Shown: positions 26,120-34,084 of the stretch, piece by piece
Numbering within the stretch: position 1 is the first letter of the stretch
Layout of the letters: every line of letters begins with the position of its first letter
Source: JAAYSA01 sp035367155
Lineage (GTDB): Bacteria; Bacillota_I; Bacilli_A; RFN20; CAG-826
DNA length: 56,220 nucleotides
Assembly (NCBI GenBank): GCA_035367155.1
Contig: DAOSJI010000006.1
Span: forward strand, 1-56,220
Reading direction: 5' to 3'
Notes under the pieces: generated by a model
Told to the model about the DNA's origin: nothing
Databases searched by the model: none
Seen by the model: the letters and a program-made list of their open reading frames with translations, nothing else
Position numbers and translations under genes: made by a program

Positions 26120-27856
26120 CTATTTCGTAAACGAATTTACTTTCGTAATTTTCTTTATTTCAAGTGGAACAACCATTGAGTTCTTTTTAGCAATTTCTTC
26201 TGCGCTAACTAAATTAATTCCGCTTCGAACCATATATTCTATTTCGCTCCAGCCTGGTAAATCTGTAACAATAATTTCCTTGTTGTATTTTAAAAGTTTA
26301 CCAAGCGTTGATAGTAAGAAATTTAATTTTCTTTGATCTTTTTTAATGTTTTTAACATTTTTTTCATCAACAACAAAATAATCAAAAGTTCCATATAGAG
26401 CAGCTGGCATCGTAAGTTCGGTGTTTGAAATTGTTAAACCTAGGTCAAAGCCATAATTTTTAATTTTCGTTAGTTTCTCAATGGTTACATCTGAAGAAAG
26501 AGCAGACATTGAAACATCTTCTTCATCAAAAAGAAGGACAAGCGGAATATTATCAGCATGATTCATTCTACTTAAACTATTTGAAATAGCTTGAAAATCA
26601 CTAATAAGAACATTTAAAAATAAATAGTGCTTATCGCTAGTTCTTTGATTAAAAAACTTTGTAAGAATATTTCGCGACATTACTGAAAATAATTCACGTT
26701 CTCGTTCAGTTTTTAGAGCAAATTCCTTAATTTCATTAAAGTTATTAAAGATTGACTGCGATGGTTCAATATAACTAAAATAACCATAAACATCACCGCT
26801 TCTTGCATCAACAATTGGTCTAAAACTAACATAAAGTCGTTTATCTTTTATTACTAAATCTAGCTCTTTTCTAAAGAATGTGTTATCTAGATTAATCATT
26901 GGTCGTAGACGGTCATAGTAGGCAATTTGTTCAGGGTTCTTCTCTGCTGCAATTGCCATTTCACGAGTTGTATCAATTAAATCAACACATTCACCAAAGT
27001 CACTTGCTGAAACAACTCCAATAGTAAAACCATAACCGCTGATACCGTTAATATCGATATATCTATTTAGATATTCACGCAAAGACCGTGCAATTTGCCG
27101 TGCAATTTGAAAATCGCTTGATCTTAAATCAAAAACAGCAACCTCCATGTTACTAATTTCTATTAGTACTCGAGAGGCAGTTAAAAATAGAGTAACTCGA
27201 TCTTTTAATTGCGTTAAAAGAAGTTTTTCTATATCAGGTTCACTTTCTTTTTGACGATGAATTTTATAAAACCTAATCAACATCAATAAACCACGGTTTT
27301 TCCTTTTCGCACGATGAAAAAGGTGATCAAACTCTTCAAGCGAATAGGGGTGCCTTGCTTTTTGAGACATTTTCTTATTAATTTGATTTTTTGGTGTTAA
27401 GTACTGTAAAAGATGACTTTCTAAATAAATTATTTCTTTTTCACGGTTAATATGAATTACTTGAAGAAGAGAAAAGAAAGTTGCCTTTTTTCGTTCAATG
27501 TTTACATCTGCTTCAAACCATGTTGGAGTATTCTTCTTATCTGCTAAAAGATTCTCGAGCCATTGCTCTATTTCTGTTGCAGCATTTAATTCAAATTGAC
27601 GAAAGAAAATATCTAATGTACCACTTTGACGTTTCCCAAAATCACGTTTATTAAAGTAAGTCGCTCTATCATTACCAAAGTCAACAACAAAAACACGAAC
27701 CGTATTAATACTTTCTTGCATAGTTGTTGTAATTTTACGATCTTGCTTTTTGGTAATCAAATAAAAAAGAAGTAATACCGATAATAGGACAATAAGCGAT
27801 AAAAGTACACCAACAAAAATAGGATATTCTTGTAAAAATTCAATTAAGCTATCCAT
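26120..27856 (-). CDS. Membrane protein with degenerate GGDEF and EAL domains
   Basis: 578 residues. A membrane helix (~14-35) is followed by an N-terminal alpha/beta region, a GGDEF-like fold (~170-320) and an EAL-like fold (~325-565: VSFRPIVDARSGDVYGYFSY, with a GVETxxQ-like DLPGWSEIEYMVRSGINLVS near the end). The GGDEF signature is replaced by SNMEVAVF and the EAL motif by FSYIEP, so neither c-di-GMP synthesis nor breakdown is expected. It may be a binding or scaffold protein. It lies 13 bases upstream of proS and is likely cotranscribed. AAGGAGA ribosome site. Confidence 0.7.
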   Translation of the reverse strand: MDSLIEFLQEYPIFVGVLLSLIVLLSVLLLFYLITKKQDRKITTTMQESINTVRVFVVDFGNDRATYFNKRDFGKRQSGTLDIFFRQFELNAATEIEQWLENLLADKKNTPTWFEADVNIERKKATFFSLLQVIHINREKEIIYLESHLLQYLTPKNQINKKMSQKARHPYSLEEFDHLFHRAKRKNRGLLMLIRFYKIHRQKESEPDIEKLLLTQLKDRVTLFLTASRVLIEISNMEVAVFDLRSSDFQIARQIARSLREYLNRYIDINGISGYGFTIGVVSASDFGECVDLIDTTREMAIAAEKNPEQIAYYDRLRPMINLDNTFFRKELDLVIKDKRLYVSFRPIVDARSGDVYGYFSYIEPSQSIFNNFNEIKEFALKTERERELFSVMSRNILTKFFNQRTSDKHYLFLNVLISDFQAISNSLSRMNHADNIPLVLLFDEEDVSMSALSSDVTIEKLTKIKNYGFDLGLTISNTELTMPAALYGTFDYFVVDEKNVKNIKKDQRKLNFLLSTLGKLLKYNKEIIVTDLPGWSEIEYMVRSGINLVSAEEIAKKNSMVVPLEIKKITKVNSFTK

Positions 27857-28027
27857 GCTTTTGCTCTCCTTTTAATAACATATCTATTATACACGAAGGA
27901 ATAAAAAAATAACATATTAGCGTTTATCGCTAATAAAATAACAATTTGGTGCAAATTTGAGATGTTTATTAACTCTTTATACAATTTTGTTTTTCCAACT
28001 TTTAGCCTATGATATAATGCTTTATAC

Positions 28028-28118
28028 GGAGAAATACCCAAGCGGCTGAAGGGGCTGGTCTCGAAAACCGGTAGGAGGTTTAGGCCTCGCGAGGGTTCAA
28101 ATCCCTCTTTCTCCGCCA
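28028..28118 (+). tRNA. tRNA-Ser (anticodon CGA)
   Basis: The acceptor, D and T arms are almost identical to tRNA-Ser(GGA) at 15540. Anticodon stem CTGGT/ACCGG with loop CTCGAAA gives CGA, reading only UCG. Encoded CCA. A TATAAT -10 box lies at 28013-28018. Confidence 0.95.
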
Positions 28119-28120
28119 GA

Positions 28121-28147
28121 ATAAAAACCCGCCTCGCGGGTTTTTAT
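28121..28147. terminator. Terminator after tRNA-Ser(CGA)
   Basis: Perfect 12-base stem, ATAAAAACCCGC-CTC-GCGGGTTTTTAT, T-rich on both strands; also ends the convergent membrane-protein gene. Confidence 0.92.
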
Positions 28148-28166
28148 TCATATATTTAACTTTTAT

Positions 28167-28538
28167 TTATTCTTCAACTTCAGTTTCACGTGGCTCTTCA
28201 TCTTTACCATCCATAATAAGTGATAAACGTTGAGCTCTTCTTGAACGCTTTTCTTCTTCTAAATCGACTTTTTTAGCAACGACAACTATAGTAATTGTAA
28301 TAACAATTACGCCAAAGAGCATAATTATTGCACCAAGTTGTTGAAAGTTTAACTTAGTTGCTGCAATTAACTTATCTTGATTTTGACGAATTGAATTTTC
28401 TATGTCTGATAAATTACGTGCAACAATACCTAAAATTGCTAATGTAAGTCCACCAATACTAATTAATGCACCAATGATACACATAACAAGTTCAGCGATA
28501 TTTACATTGATTTTTTTCATAGTTCTTCTTTTCTTCAT
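28167..28538 (-). CDS. Small two-helix membrane protein
   Basis: 123 residues from ATG 28538 (MKKRRTMKKINV), preceded by GAGG. Two hydrophobic helices (~15-38 and ~65-88) are separated by a polar Gln/Asn-rich loop. A charged cytoplasmic tail (KVDLEEEKRSRRAQRL ... ETEVEE) ends the protein. No family recognised. It follows the DegV gene by ~26 bases and is likely cotranscribed. Confidence 0.6.
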   Translation of the reverse strand: MKKRRTMKKINVNIAELVMCIIGALISIGGLTLAILGIVARNLSDIENSIRQNQDKLIAATKLNFQQLGAIIMLFGVIVITITIVVVAKKVDLEEEKRSRRAQRLSLIMDGKDEEPRETEVEE

Positions 28539-28564
28539 AATTAATAACCTCAACTTAAATTCTA

Positions 28565-29428
28565 CTAATTATAAGCACAAACTGCAACGCCATATCCTTC
28601 ATTTCCAACATGAGTTAAGAAAACTGGATCAAGGCGAAGTGATGTCGCTATTTTTAAATTAGGAATTTTTTCTTTTAATTTTTCTTTTATAATTTCTAAT
28701 GATTTCTTAGATATTTCACTTCTATAAAAAATGTTTACGAAAATATTTTTGCATTTTTGTGCAAGATTTACTACTCGATTTACAACCATTTCAATATTTT
28801 TCATGCGGTTTCTGTTAATTCCGATTGCTTTTAGTGAACCTTCTTTGAACTCTATCAAAGGCTTAATTTTGAGTAAATCTCCAACAATATATTTAAGTCT
28901 GCTTAAACGACCACCATTGTATAAATGTTTAAGTTCATTAACTTCAAAAATAACAAGCGCATTTTCATTTCTTTTTTCAATTAACGATATAAGCTCGCCA
29001 ACATCTAAATCGTTTTCAAGTGCATCCCGCATACCTTCAAAAAAAGCATCAATGCCAATTGAAGCATTAAGGGTATTAACAATGTGTACATGTTGCTGTT
29101 TTTCTTCACTTAAAAGAGACCTAGCAACGATAGCAGTTTGATGAGTTCCACTTAATTTTTCAGAAAGTGGCAAAACGATAATATCTTTAAATCCACGCTC
29201 AAATTGTTTTTGATATGCTTCTAGAAAGGCATTAGGGGTTGGAGAACTTGTTGTAGTTTTTTTAAATGTACTATAGTCTTTTTCAAACTTATCATCATCA
29301 ATATCTTTGCCAAGTTTTGTAACTCCGTCAACCGTAACAAAAAGCGGAACAATTTCTATTTGATATTTTTCTATTAAATCAAGCGCAATAATTGCCGTTG
29401 AATCAACAATGAATCCTACTTTATTCAT
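28565..29428 (-). CDS. DegV-family fatty-acid-binding protein
   Basis: 287 residues. The start VGFIVDSTAII, then TTTSSPTPNAFLEAYQK and LPLSEKLSGTHQTA, are DegV motifs. The family binds a fatty acid between two lobes, and some members (FakB) deliver it to the kinase FakA for phospholipid synthesis. No fakA is visible nearby. Length is normal. TAGGA ribosome site. Confidence 0.9.
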   Translation of the reverse strand: MNKVGFIVDSTAIIALDLIEKYQIEIVPLFVTVDGVTKLGKDIDDDKFEKDYSTFKKTTTSSPTPNAFLEAYQKQFERGFKDIIVLPLSEKLSGTHQTAIVARSLLSEEKQQHVHIVNTLNASIGIDAFFEGMRDALENDLDVGELISLIEKRNENALVIFEVNELKHLYNGGRLSRLKYIVGDLLKIKPLIEFKEGSLKAIGINRNRMKNIEMVVNRVVNLAQKCKNIFVNIFYRSEISKKSLEIIKEKLKEKIPNLKIATSLRLDPVFLTHVGNEGYGVAVCAYN

Positions 29429-29451
29429 ACTATTTTTCCTAATGTTTTAGC

Positions 29452-30312
29452 TTATGCTAAATTTTCCATCTTCTTTTGTGCTTTTTCGGCTGCTTCTTTT
29501 GAAAATTTAATGTATTCATTCATAACTGGTGCAAAAGTGACTTTCCAAAGTGCTTCGCTTTTTTCAGCTTCTTTAAGAATTGATTGTTCAACGTCCTTAA
29601 ATAAATCTGGGAATGTTGTTCCTTCTGGAAGAGATCTTTTACCGCTCATGGCTTGAACAAGCATATTAACTTTATCAAGCATTTCGTGATAAGAAGCATC
29701 TTTTACGCGATTATGTTTCTTTTGAAAAGCGATAAAACCATAATATTTTGTAATATCATCGTTAATAAAGTTGGCTACTGGTGATGGTTCACCTTTTGAT
29801 TCTCTCATTGCGACTTGAAACTCATTAAAAGCCTTAATTAAATCATGAACGATGACAAGATGAGAAAGAGTTCTAAAATAATATTCATTGCTGTCAATTG
29901 CTTTTTCTAAGCTCTCTTCATATGTATTTGTTTTTTTAGCATGATTTAAATATCCTTGTAAAATATCTTCAACCGTTTGAAATAAACCTACGACCATTTC
30001 ATAAAAAGCAATATGCTTAGCTTGATCGACTTCAACTTGATCACTATGAATTTTAACGATTGATCCTTTGTCGCTATAGACTTCAACTTCAAAATTTCGG
30101 AAGTTATTCATTACTTCCTCGGCTTTTTCACCGTTATTTTTTACAAACGAGGAAAAAGGTGAATTTTCACTTAAAAGTGAGGCAATACCTTTTTGTCGTT
30201 TTTCGTATACATCAACAGTAAATGTGCGATTTGGTAACATATATTCCAATGAATCGCGAAGTAACAAATTTAGTTGATAAATTCCCATTATATAATGGCT
30301 AGTTGTGTTCAT
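29452..30312 (-). CDS. Unknown helical protein
   Basis: 286 residues, no signal peptide or membrane helix. It looks mainly helical and charged, with a short coiled-coil-like C-terminus (SKEAAEKAQKKMENLA) and repeated paired helices between ~95 and 230. I do not recognise a family. It starts with a strong AGGAGG site and lies between a HAD gene (17 bases upstream) and DegV (23 bases downstream), so it is probably in one operon with them. Confidence 0.6.
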   Translation of the reverse strand: MNTTSHYIMGIYQLNLLLRDSLEYMLPNRTFTVDVYEKRQKGIASLLSENSPFSSFVKNNGEKAEEVMNNFRNFEVEVYSDKGSIVKIHSDQVEVDQAKHIAFYEMVVGLFQTVEDILQGYLNHAKKTNTYEESLEKAIDSNEYYFRTLSHLVIVHDLIKAFNEFQVAMRESKGEPSPVANFINDDITKYYGFIAFQKKHNRVKDASYHEMLDKVNMLVQAMSGKRSLPEGTTFPDLFKDVEQSILKEAEKSEALWKVTFAPVMNEYIKFSKEAAEKAQKKMENLA

Positions 30313-30329
30313 ATTAATATCCTCCTAAT

Positions 30330-31157
30330 TTATAAATATGCCTGAAGATCATAAAATCGTCTTAAAATGTGTTTAGCATATTTTTTTACCGCTAGTGAAC
30401 TATGTTTCATACAAAAGGAGTTTTCATAATATTCCTTGAACATAGAAATGTCATTACCAGAATCACCAACAACATAGATGTTTTCATCACTAACACCTTT
30501 ATATTTTTGGTATTTTTTAAGACTCTCACCTTTTGAACAACCTTTCGGTGTAATTTCAATAAACAAATGCGACCATGATGCTTCAAAAGAGTCACCGTAA
30601 CGTTCGCGGATGTATTTATTTGCTTTGTTAGCCTTGTCATGTCCATCTTTACCAAGTCCAAAAAAGAACATTAGTTTATAAACCCTACCACTTCTTAATT
30701 CTTTTTGAAATAAAGAACGAGAAAGTAAAAACTTTTCAGCGTATACCCCTTGTGTCCAGTAGTATATACGATAAAAAAGCCGTTTCACCCAGTTAAAATG
30801 AGGTCCAGTAATTAATAGAGGGTATCTTTTGCTCATAATCATACAACCTAAAATATTAAAGCGAGTAGTAATGTCTTTATATAAATCAAGAACTTCTTTA
30901 TCTAAAAAATGCTCTTCTTTAATTTGACCATCAACAATAATAAAAGCACCATTCATACCAATTACATCGAGTGATGATTCAATTTTCTCTTCTACTAACA
31001 TTGTATAAAAATGAGAACGTCCAGTTACAAGAACTAGTTCATTTCCTTCATTAATCAACTTACGACAAAATTTAAGATTCCTGTATGGAATCATGCCAAT
31101 TTTACGTCTTGGATAGAAGAGTGTACCATCTAAATCTGTTGCTATAACTTTACTCAT
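30330..31157 (-). CDS. Cof-type HAD hydrolase
   Basis: 275 residues. Motif I is DLDGTLF (residues 7-13), motif II VTGRSHFY, and motif IV GDSGNDISMFKEYY near 225. The cap region contains an unusually basic stretch (SRSLFQKELRSGRVYKLMFF). It is a probable sugar-phosphate or nucleotide phosphatase; substrate unknown. A consensus TATAAT (minus strand, 31176-31181) lies ~20 bases before the ATG, with a GAGG site, downstream of a block of inverted repeats. Confidence 0.85.
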   Translation of the reverse strand: MSKVIATDLDGTLFYPRRKIGMIPYRNLKFCRKLINEGNELVLVTGRSHFYTMLVEEKIESSLDVIGMNGAFIIVDGQIKEEHFLDKEVLDLYKDITTRFNILGCMIMSKRYPLLITGPHFNWVKRLFYRIYYWTQGVYAEKFLLSRSLFQKELRSGRVYKLMFFFGLGKDGHDKANKANKYIRERYGDSFEASWSHLFIEITPKGCSKGESLKKYQKYKGVSDENIYVVGDSGNDISMFKEYYENSFCMKHSSLAVKKYAKHILRRFYDLQAYL

Positions 31158-31169
31158 TTTTGACCTCGC

Positions 31170-31231
31170 AAGATATTATACAATATCTTAGCGAAAATAG
31201 GAAAGATTTAAGATATTGACCCTATTTTCGC
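31170..31231 (-). promoter_or_regulatory. Promoter of the HAD gene with two inverted repeats
   Basis: Two perfect inverted repeats are stacked. AAGATATT-ATAC-AATATCTT (31170-31189) encloses the TATAAT. GCGAAAATAGG (31191-31201) and CCTATTTTCGC (31221-31231) are 19 bases apart and overlap the -35 region. A third AAGATATT copy lies in the 19-base spacer (31210-31217). The layout suggests a repressor or activator site. Confidence 0.5.
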
Positions 31232-31234
31232 ATA

Positions 31235-31260
31235 AAAAAGGACTGCTAGCAGTCCTTTTT
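31235..31260. terminator. Terminator of hpf
   Basis: Stem AAAAAGGACT-GCTAGC-AGTCCTTTTT, just downstream of the hpf stop on the minus strand. Confidence 0.88.
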
Positions 31261-31275
31261 GTAATTTAAAATCGT

Positions 31276-31827
31276 TTACTTAATTTTGTTTTCAGCTTGA
31301 ATTAAGCCATATCCCCCATCATTACGATGATATAGAAGCGAAATTAATTTATCATCTTGATCTAGATAGAGAAAGAAACTATGATCAAGTGCTTCCATTC
31401 TAATGATTGCTTCTTCTAGACTCATTGGTTCTAAAAAGATTGATTTTGTGCGGACTACTTGAGCTTGTTCTTTGGTCAAGTTTGCTTCCGCTTCAAAATT
31501 TTCAAAGGCAATCGATTCTCCTAAACTTTGACGATTGCGACGAGACATCCGAGTTTTAAGTTTTCTCATTTGTCCTTCTAACTTGTCGATTGCTTTATCG
31601 ACAGCTGCATAGAGATCCGAGTTCTTTTCTTCAACACGGAACGTCATTTGTTTGGTGAAGATTGTTATCTCCACTTTTTTTACATCTCTGTAGCTACTTA
31701 CTACAGCGCGGCAATCAACAGTATCATCAATAACAAAATACTTATCCATTCTCGATAGTTTCTTTTCTAATGTACGACGAATGGCATCTGTTACGACGAT
31801 GTTTTTGCCAACAATTTGGTATTTCAT
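31276..31827 (-). CDS. hpf: Long-form ribosome hibernation promoting factor
   Basis: 183 residues. An N-terminal S30AE domain (~1-100) binds the 30S subunit, and the C-terminal domain (~125-183, with IRMEALDHSFFLYLDQDD ... YHRNDGGYGLIQ) mediates 100S dimer formation, as in Gram-positive long HPF. Good AAGGAG site. TATAAT-like boxes lie in the ~40 bases upstream. Confidence 0.94.
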   Translation of the reverse strand: MKYQIVGKNIVVTDAIRRTLEKKLSRMDKYFVIDDTVDCRAVVSSYRDVKKVEITIFTKQMTFRVEEKNSDLYAAVDKAIDKLEGQMRKLKTRMSRRNRQSLGESIAFENFEAEANLTKEQAQVVRTKSIFLEPMSLEEAIIRMEALDHSFFLYLDQDDKLISLLYHRNDGGYGLIQAENKIK

Positions 31828-31940
31828 CTATCGTGCTCCTTTCTAAATTATATATGTGAGCTTATCCACTTTTATTATAAACAATTTAGGGACAATTTAG
31901 TACCCCTAAATAGTTGAAATCTAGTTTTTTTTAGAACTAA

Positions 31941-33116
31941 TTATTTTTCTATTTTTGCTAGTTCAGCCTTAATTTGCTCGACTTTATCTAGCCTTTCCCA
32001 CGGGAGATCTAAATCATTTCGACCAAAATGACCGTATGAAGCAGTATCTTCATATTTGAAGGTTGGTTTAGTTAGTGAAAATTGTTCAATAATAACACCA
32101 GGGCGACAATCAAAAAGGTTTCTAATTAACAATAAAATAACATGATCACTATACTTAGCAGTCTTAAAAGTTGAAAATGAAACACTTAATGGGTCTGCAA
32201 CACCGATTGCGTAACTTAGTTGAATTTCAATTCTATCCGCTACTCCTGCTGCTACTAGGTTTTTAGCAATATAGCGCGCCATATATGCTGCAGAACGATC
32301 AACTTTACTAGGGTCTTTGCCACTAAAACATCCACCACCATGCCGAGCATATCCTCCATATGTGTCAACGATAATCTTACGACCCGTTAATCCAGTATCT
32401 CCTTTTGGCCCACCAGTTACAAAACGACCTGTTGGATTTATTAGCCATTTAAAATCTTCATTTAAATTGAAGGATTTGACTACTGGAATCATTATCTTTT
32501 CATGAATGAATTTTCTAAATAATTCCATATCTACATCTGGTTCATGTTGTATAGACATTAGCACATTATCAACTCGAGGTCTTTTAGGTTTTGTGTAATC
32601 AATAGTTACTTGTGATTTCATGTCTGGTCGCGCACCTTTAAATTTGCCTTCTTTTCGCATAGAAGATGCAACTTTTACAAGCTTATGAGCTATTACAATG
32701 GCAAGAGGCATATAATTTTCACTCTCATTACTAGCGTAACCAAACATCATACCTTGATCACCTGCTCCTTGAGAATATTTATCCTTACGGTTAACTCCCA
32801 TTGCAATATCAGGACTTTGAGTATTTAGTAAAACATCTACGCGACATGTATCTGCATTAATTCCTACCTCTTCACTTGTATAACCAATTCTTTTTAATAC
32901 ATTTCGGGCTATTTTTGCATAATCCGGATGCTCTTTGCTGGATATTTCACCCGTAATAATAATATGGTCTTTCATAGCAAAAGTTTCGCATGCTACTCTT
33001 GCCTTACTATCTAAGGAAAGAACAGCATCTAAAATCGCATCACTAATTTGGTCACAAACTTTGTCAGGATGTCCTTCACTTACTGATTCACTAGTAAATA
33101 AATGTAGGTCGTTCAT
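31941..33116 (-). CDS. metK: S-adenosylmethionine synthetase
   Basis: 391 residues, full length. It makes SAM from methionine and ATP. TSESVSEGHPDKVCDQISDA, GAGDQGMMFGYA and GGG-C-FSGKDPSKVDRSAAY are present; the last usually reads GGGAFSGKD, so Ala is Cys here. AAGGAG precedes the ATG. Expression should be controlled by the SAM-binding leader at 33130-33264. Confidence 0.95.
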   Translation of the reverse strand: MNDLHLFTSESVSEGHPDKVCDQISDAILDAVLSLDSKARVACETFAMKDHIIITGEISSKEHPDYAKIARNVLKRIGYTSEEVGINADTCRVDVLLNTQSPDIAMGVNRKDKYSQGAGDQGMMFGYASNESENYMPLAIVIAHKLVKVASSMRKEGKFKGARPDMKSQVTIDYTKPKRPRVDNVLMSIQHEPDVDMELFRKFIHEKIMIPVVKSFNLNEDFKWLINPTGRFVTGGPKGDTGLTGRKIIVDTYGGYARHGGGCFSGKDPSKVDRSAAYMARYIAKNLVAAGVADRIEIQLSYAIGVADPLSVSFSTFKTAKYSDHVILLLIRNLFDCRPGVIIEQFSLTKPTFKYEDTASYGHFGRNDLDLPWERLDKVEQIKAELAKIEK

Positions 33117-33129
33117 AATATACTCCTTT

Positions 33130-33264
33130 AAAAAAATTACTTTGCGAAGAAAGTAATTATTTTTTATTACTTCCTTATCGCTCAGGTATAACCTGCTAGG
33201 GACAGCACTTACTCAACGAGAGTTGCTACTACATTAATTCCCCTATATGTAGTTCTTGATAAGG
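33130..33264 (-). promoter_or_regulatory. SAM-I-clan riboswitch with terminator, upstream of metK
   Basis: The aptamer spans 33264-33173. P1 is CCTTATC/GATAAGG. P2 is ACTACAT/ATGTAGT, its loop containing AGGGG. P3 is ACTC/GAGT. A GTGCTGTCCCT joining segment can form the pseudoknot with the P2 loop, and P4 is CAGG/CCTG. A terminator follows: AATTACTTT-CTTCGC-AAAGTAATT plus a T run (33158-33130). An alternative pairing of GGAAGTAAT (33174-33166) with ATTACTTTC would break the terminator and overlaps the P1 3' strand. SAM binding should thus switch metK off. P2 is short with no obvious kink-turn, unlike standard SAM-I. Confidence 0.8.
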
Positions 33265-33337
33265 TATTTATACCTAATTAAATATAACCTTTTATAGTTG
33301 CTTGGTCAACAAAAAAGTACGCTGATGCGTCCTCTTG

Positions 33338-33919
33338 TTAGCTATTTTTTACAATTGTTCCAAATGTTTCGCCGCTAATACCAGCAGCATTACTTTCATC
33401 AGTATCAATGTGCATTGCTAGTTTGAAAGTATCACTAACACGGATTAGAACATCACCAAAAACAATTTTCCTATCTTTTGTATTAACTAAGACTGACACG
33501 TTGTCATTATGTTTAACATTAAAACGTTTAGCATCTTCATTCGTCATATGAATATGTCGTTTCGCAACGATTAAACCTTCTTCAATTGTTAATTCCCCAG
33601 CTGGACCTACAAGTTTAACACCTGGGCTTCCTTTTATATCACCGCTAAGGCGAACTGGCACTTCTATTCCTAGAGTTCTAGCGTCCGTTAAACTAATTTC
33701 AACTTGAGACTCTTTTCTAGTAGGACCTAAAATTGATACTCTTTCAATTGATCGTTTTGGTCCAACAATTGTAACTCTTTGACGTGATACATATTGACCA
33801 GGTTGACTAAGTGGTGCTCTTTCTTCTAATTTAGCACTTTTCCCAAAAAGGATTTCCAAATGTTCTTGTGTAACGTGAAGATGACGAGCAGATGTTTCAA
33901 CTAATATTTTCTTTTCCAT
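33338..33919 (-). CDS. pduL: PduL-type phosphate acyltransferase
   Basis: 193 residues with the two PduL halves: SARHLHVTQEHLEILFG near the start and AKRHIHMTNEDAKRFNV near 120, whose His residues bind zinc. DTDESNAAG is near the end. It converts acetyl-CoA and phosphate to acetyl phosphate. There is no encapsulation peptide or microcompartment gene nearby, so it probably serves as the housekeeping acetate-pathway enzyme in place of Pta. GAAGGGA site; TATAAT at 33944-33949 (minus strand). Confidence 0.9.
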   Translation of the reverse strand: MEKKILVETSARHLHVTQEHLEILFGKSAKLEERAPLSQPGQYVSRQRVTIVGPKRSIERVSILGPTRKESQVEISLTDARTLGIEVPVRLSGDIKGSPGVKLVGPAGELTIEEGLIVAKRHIHMTNEDAKRFNVKHNDNVSVLVNTKDRKIVFGDVLIRVSDTFKLAMHIDTDESNAAGISGETFGTIVKNS

Positions 33920-34011
33920 ATTATCAAATTCCCTTCAATGTGTATTATAGCATTATCTAAGCCTTATTTGTGACAATATACTTATTTAATACAATTAAAA
34001 AAGGTCTTTTA

Positions 34012-34038
34012 TTATAACGTCGCCCTGCGACATTATAA
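34012..34038. repeat. 27-bp inverted repeat in the pduL-mgtE gap
   Basis: TTATAACGTCGC-CCT-GCGACATTATAA, 12-base arms with one mismatch. It lies between divergent pduL and mgtE. No T tract follows, so it is more likely an operator or a leader hairpin than a terminator. Confidence 0.6.
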
Positions 34039-34084
34039 GTAGAAAAAACTATTTCATTGGTGTATAGTAAAAAGAGACATAATT

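Noticed and set aside
27844..28041. Small minus-strand ORF upstream of the GGDEF-EAL gene
   Set aside because: It overlaps the tRNA-Ser(CGA) promoter and 5' end and has no recognisable sequence or ribosome site of its own.
33117..33337. T-box leader before metK
   Set aside because: No AGGGTGG-type T-box sequence; the pairing pattern fits a SAM-I-clan aptamer instead.
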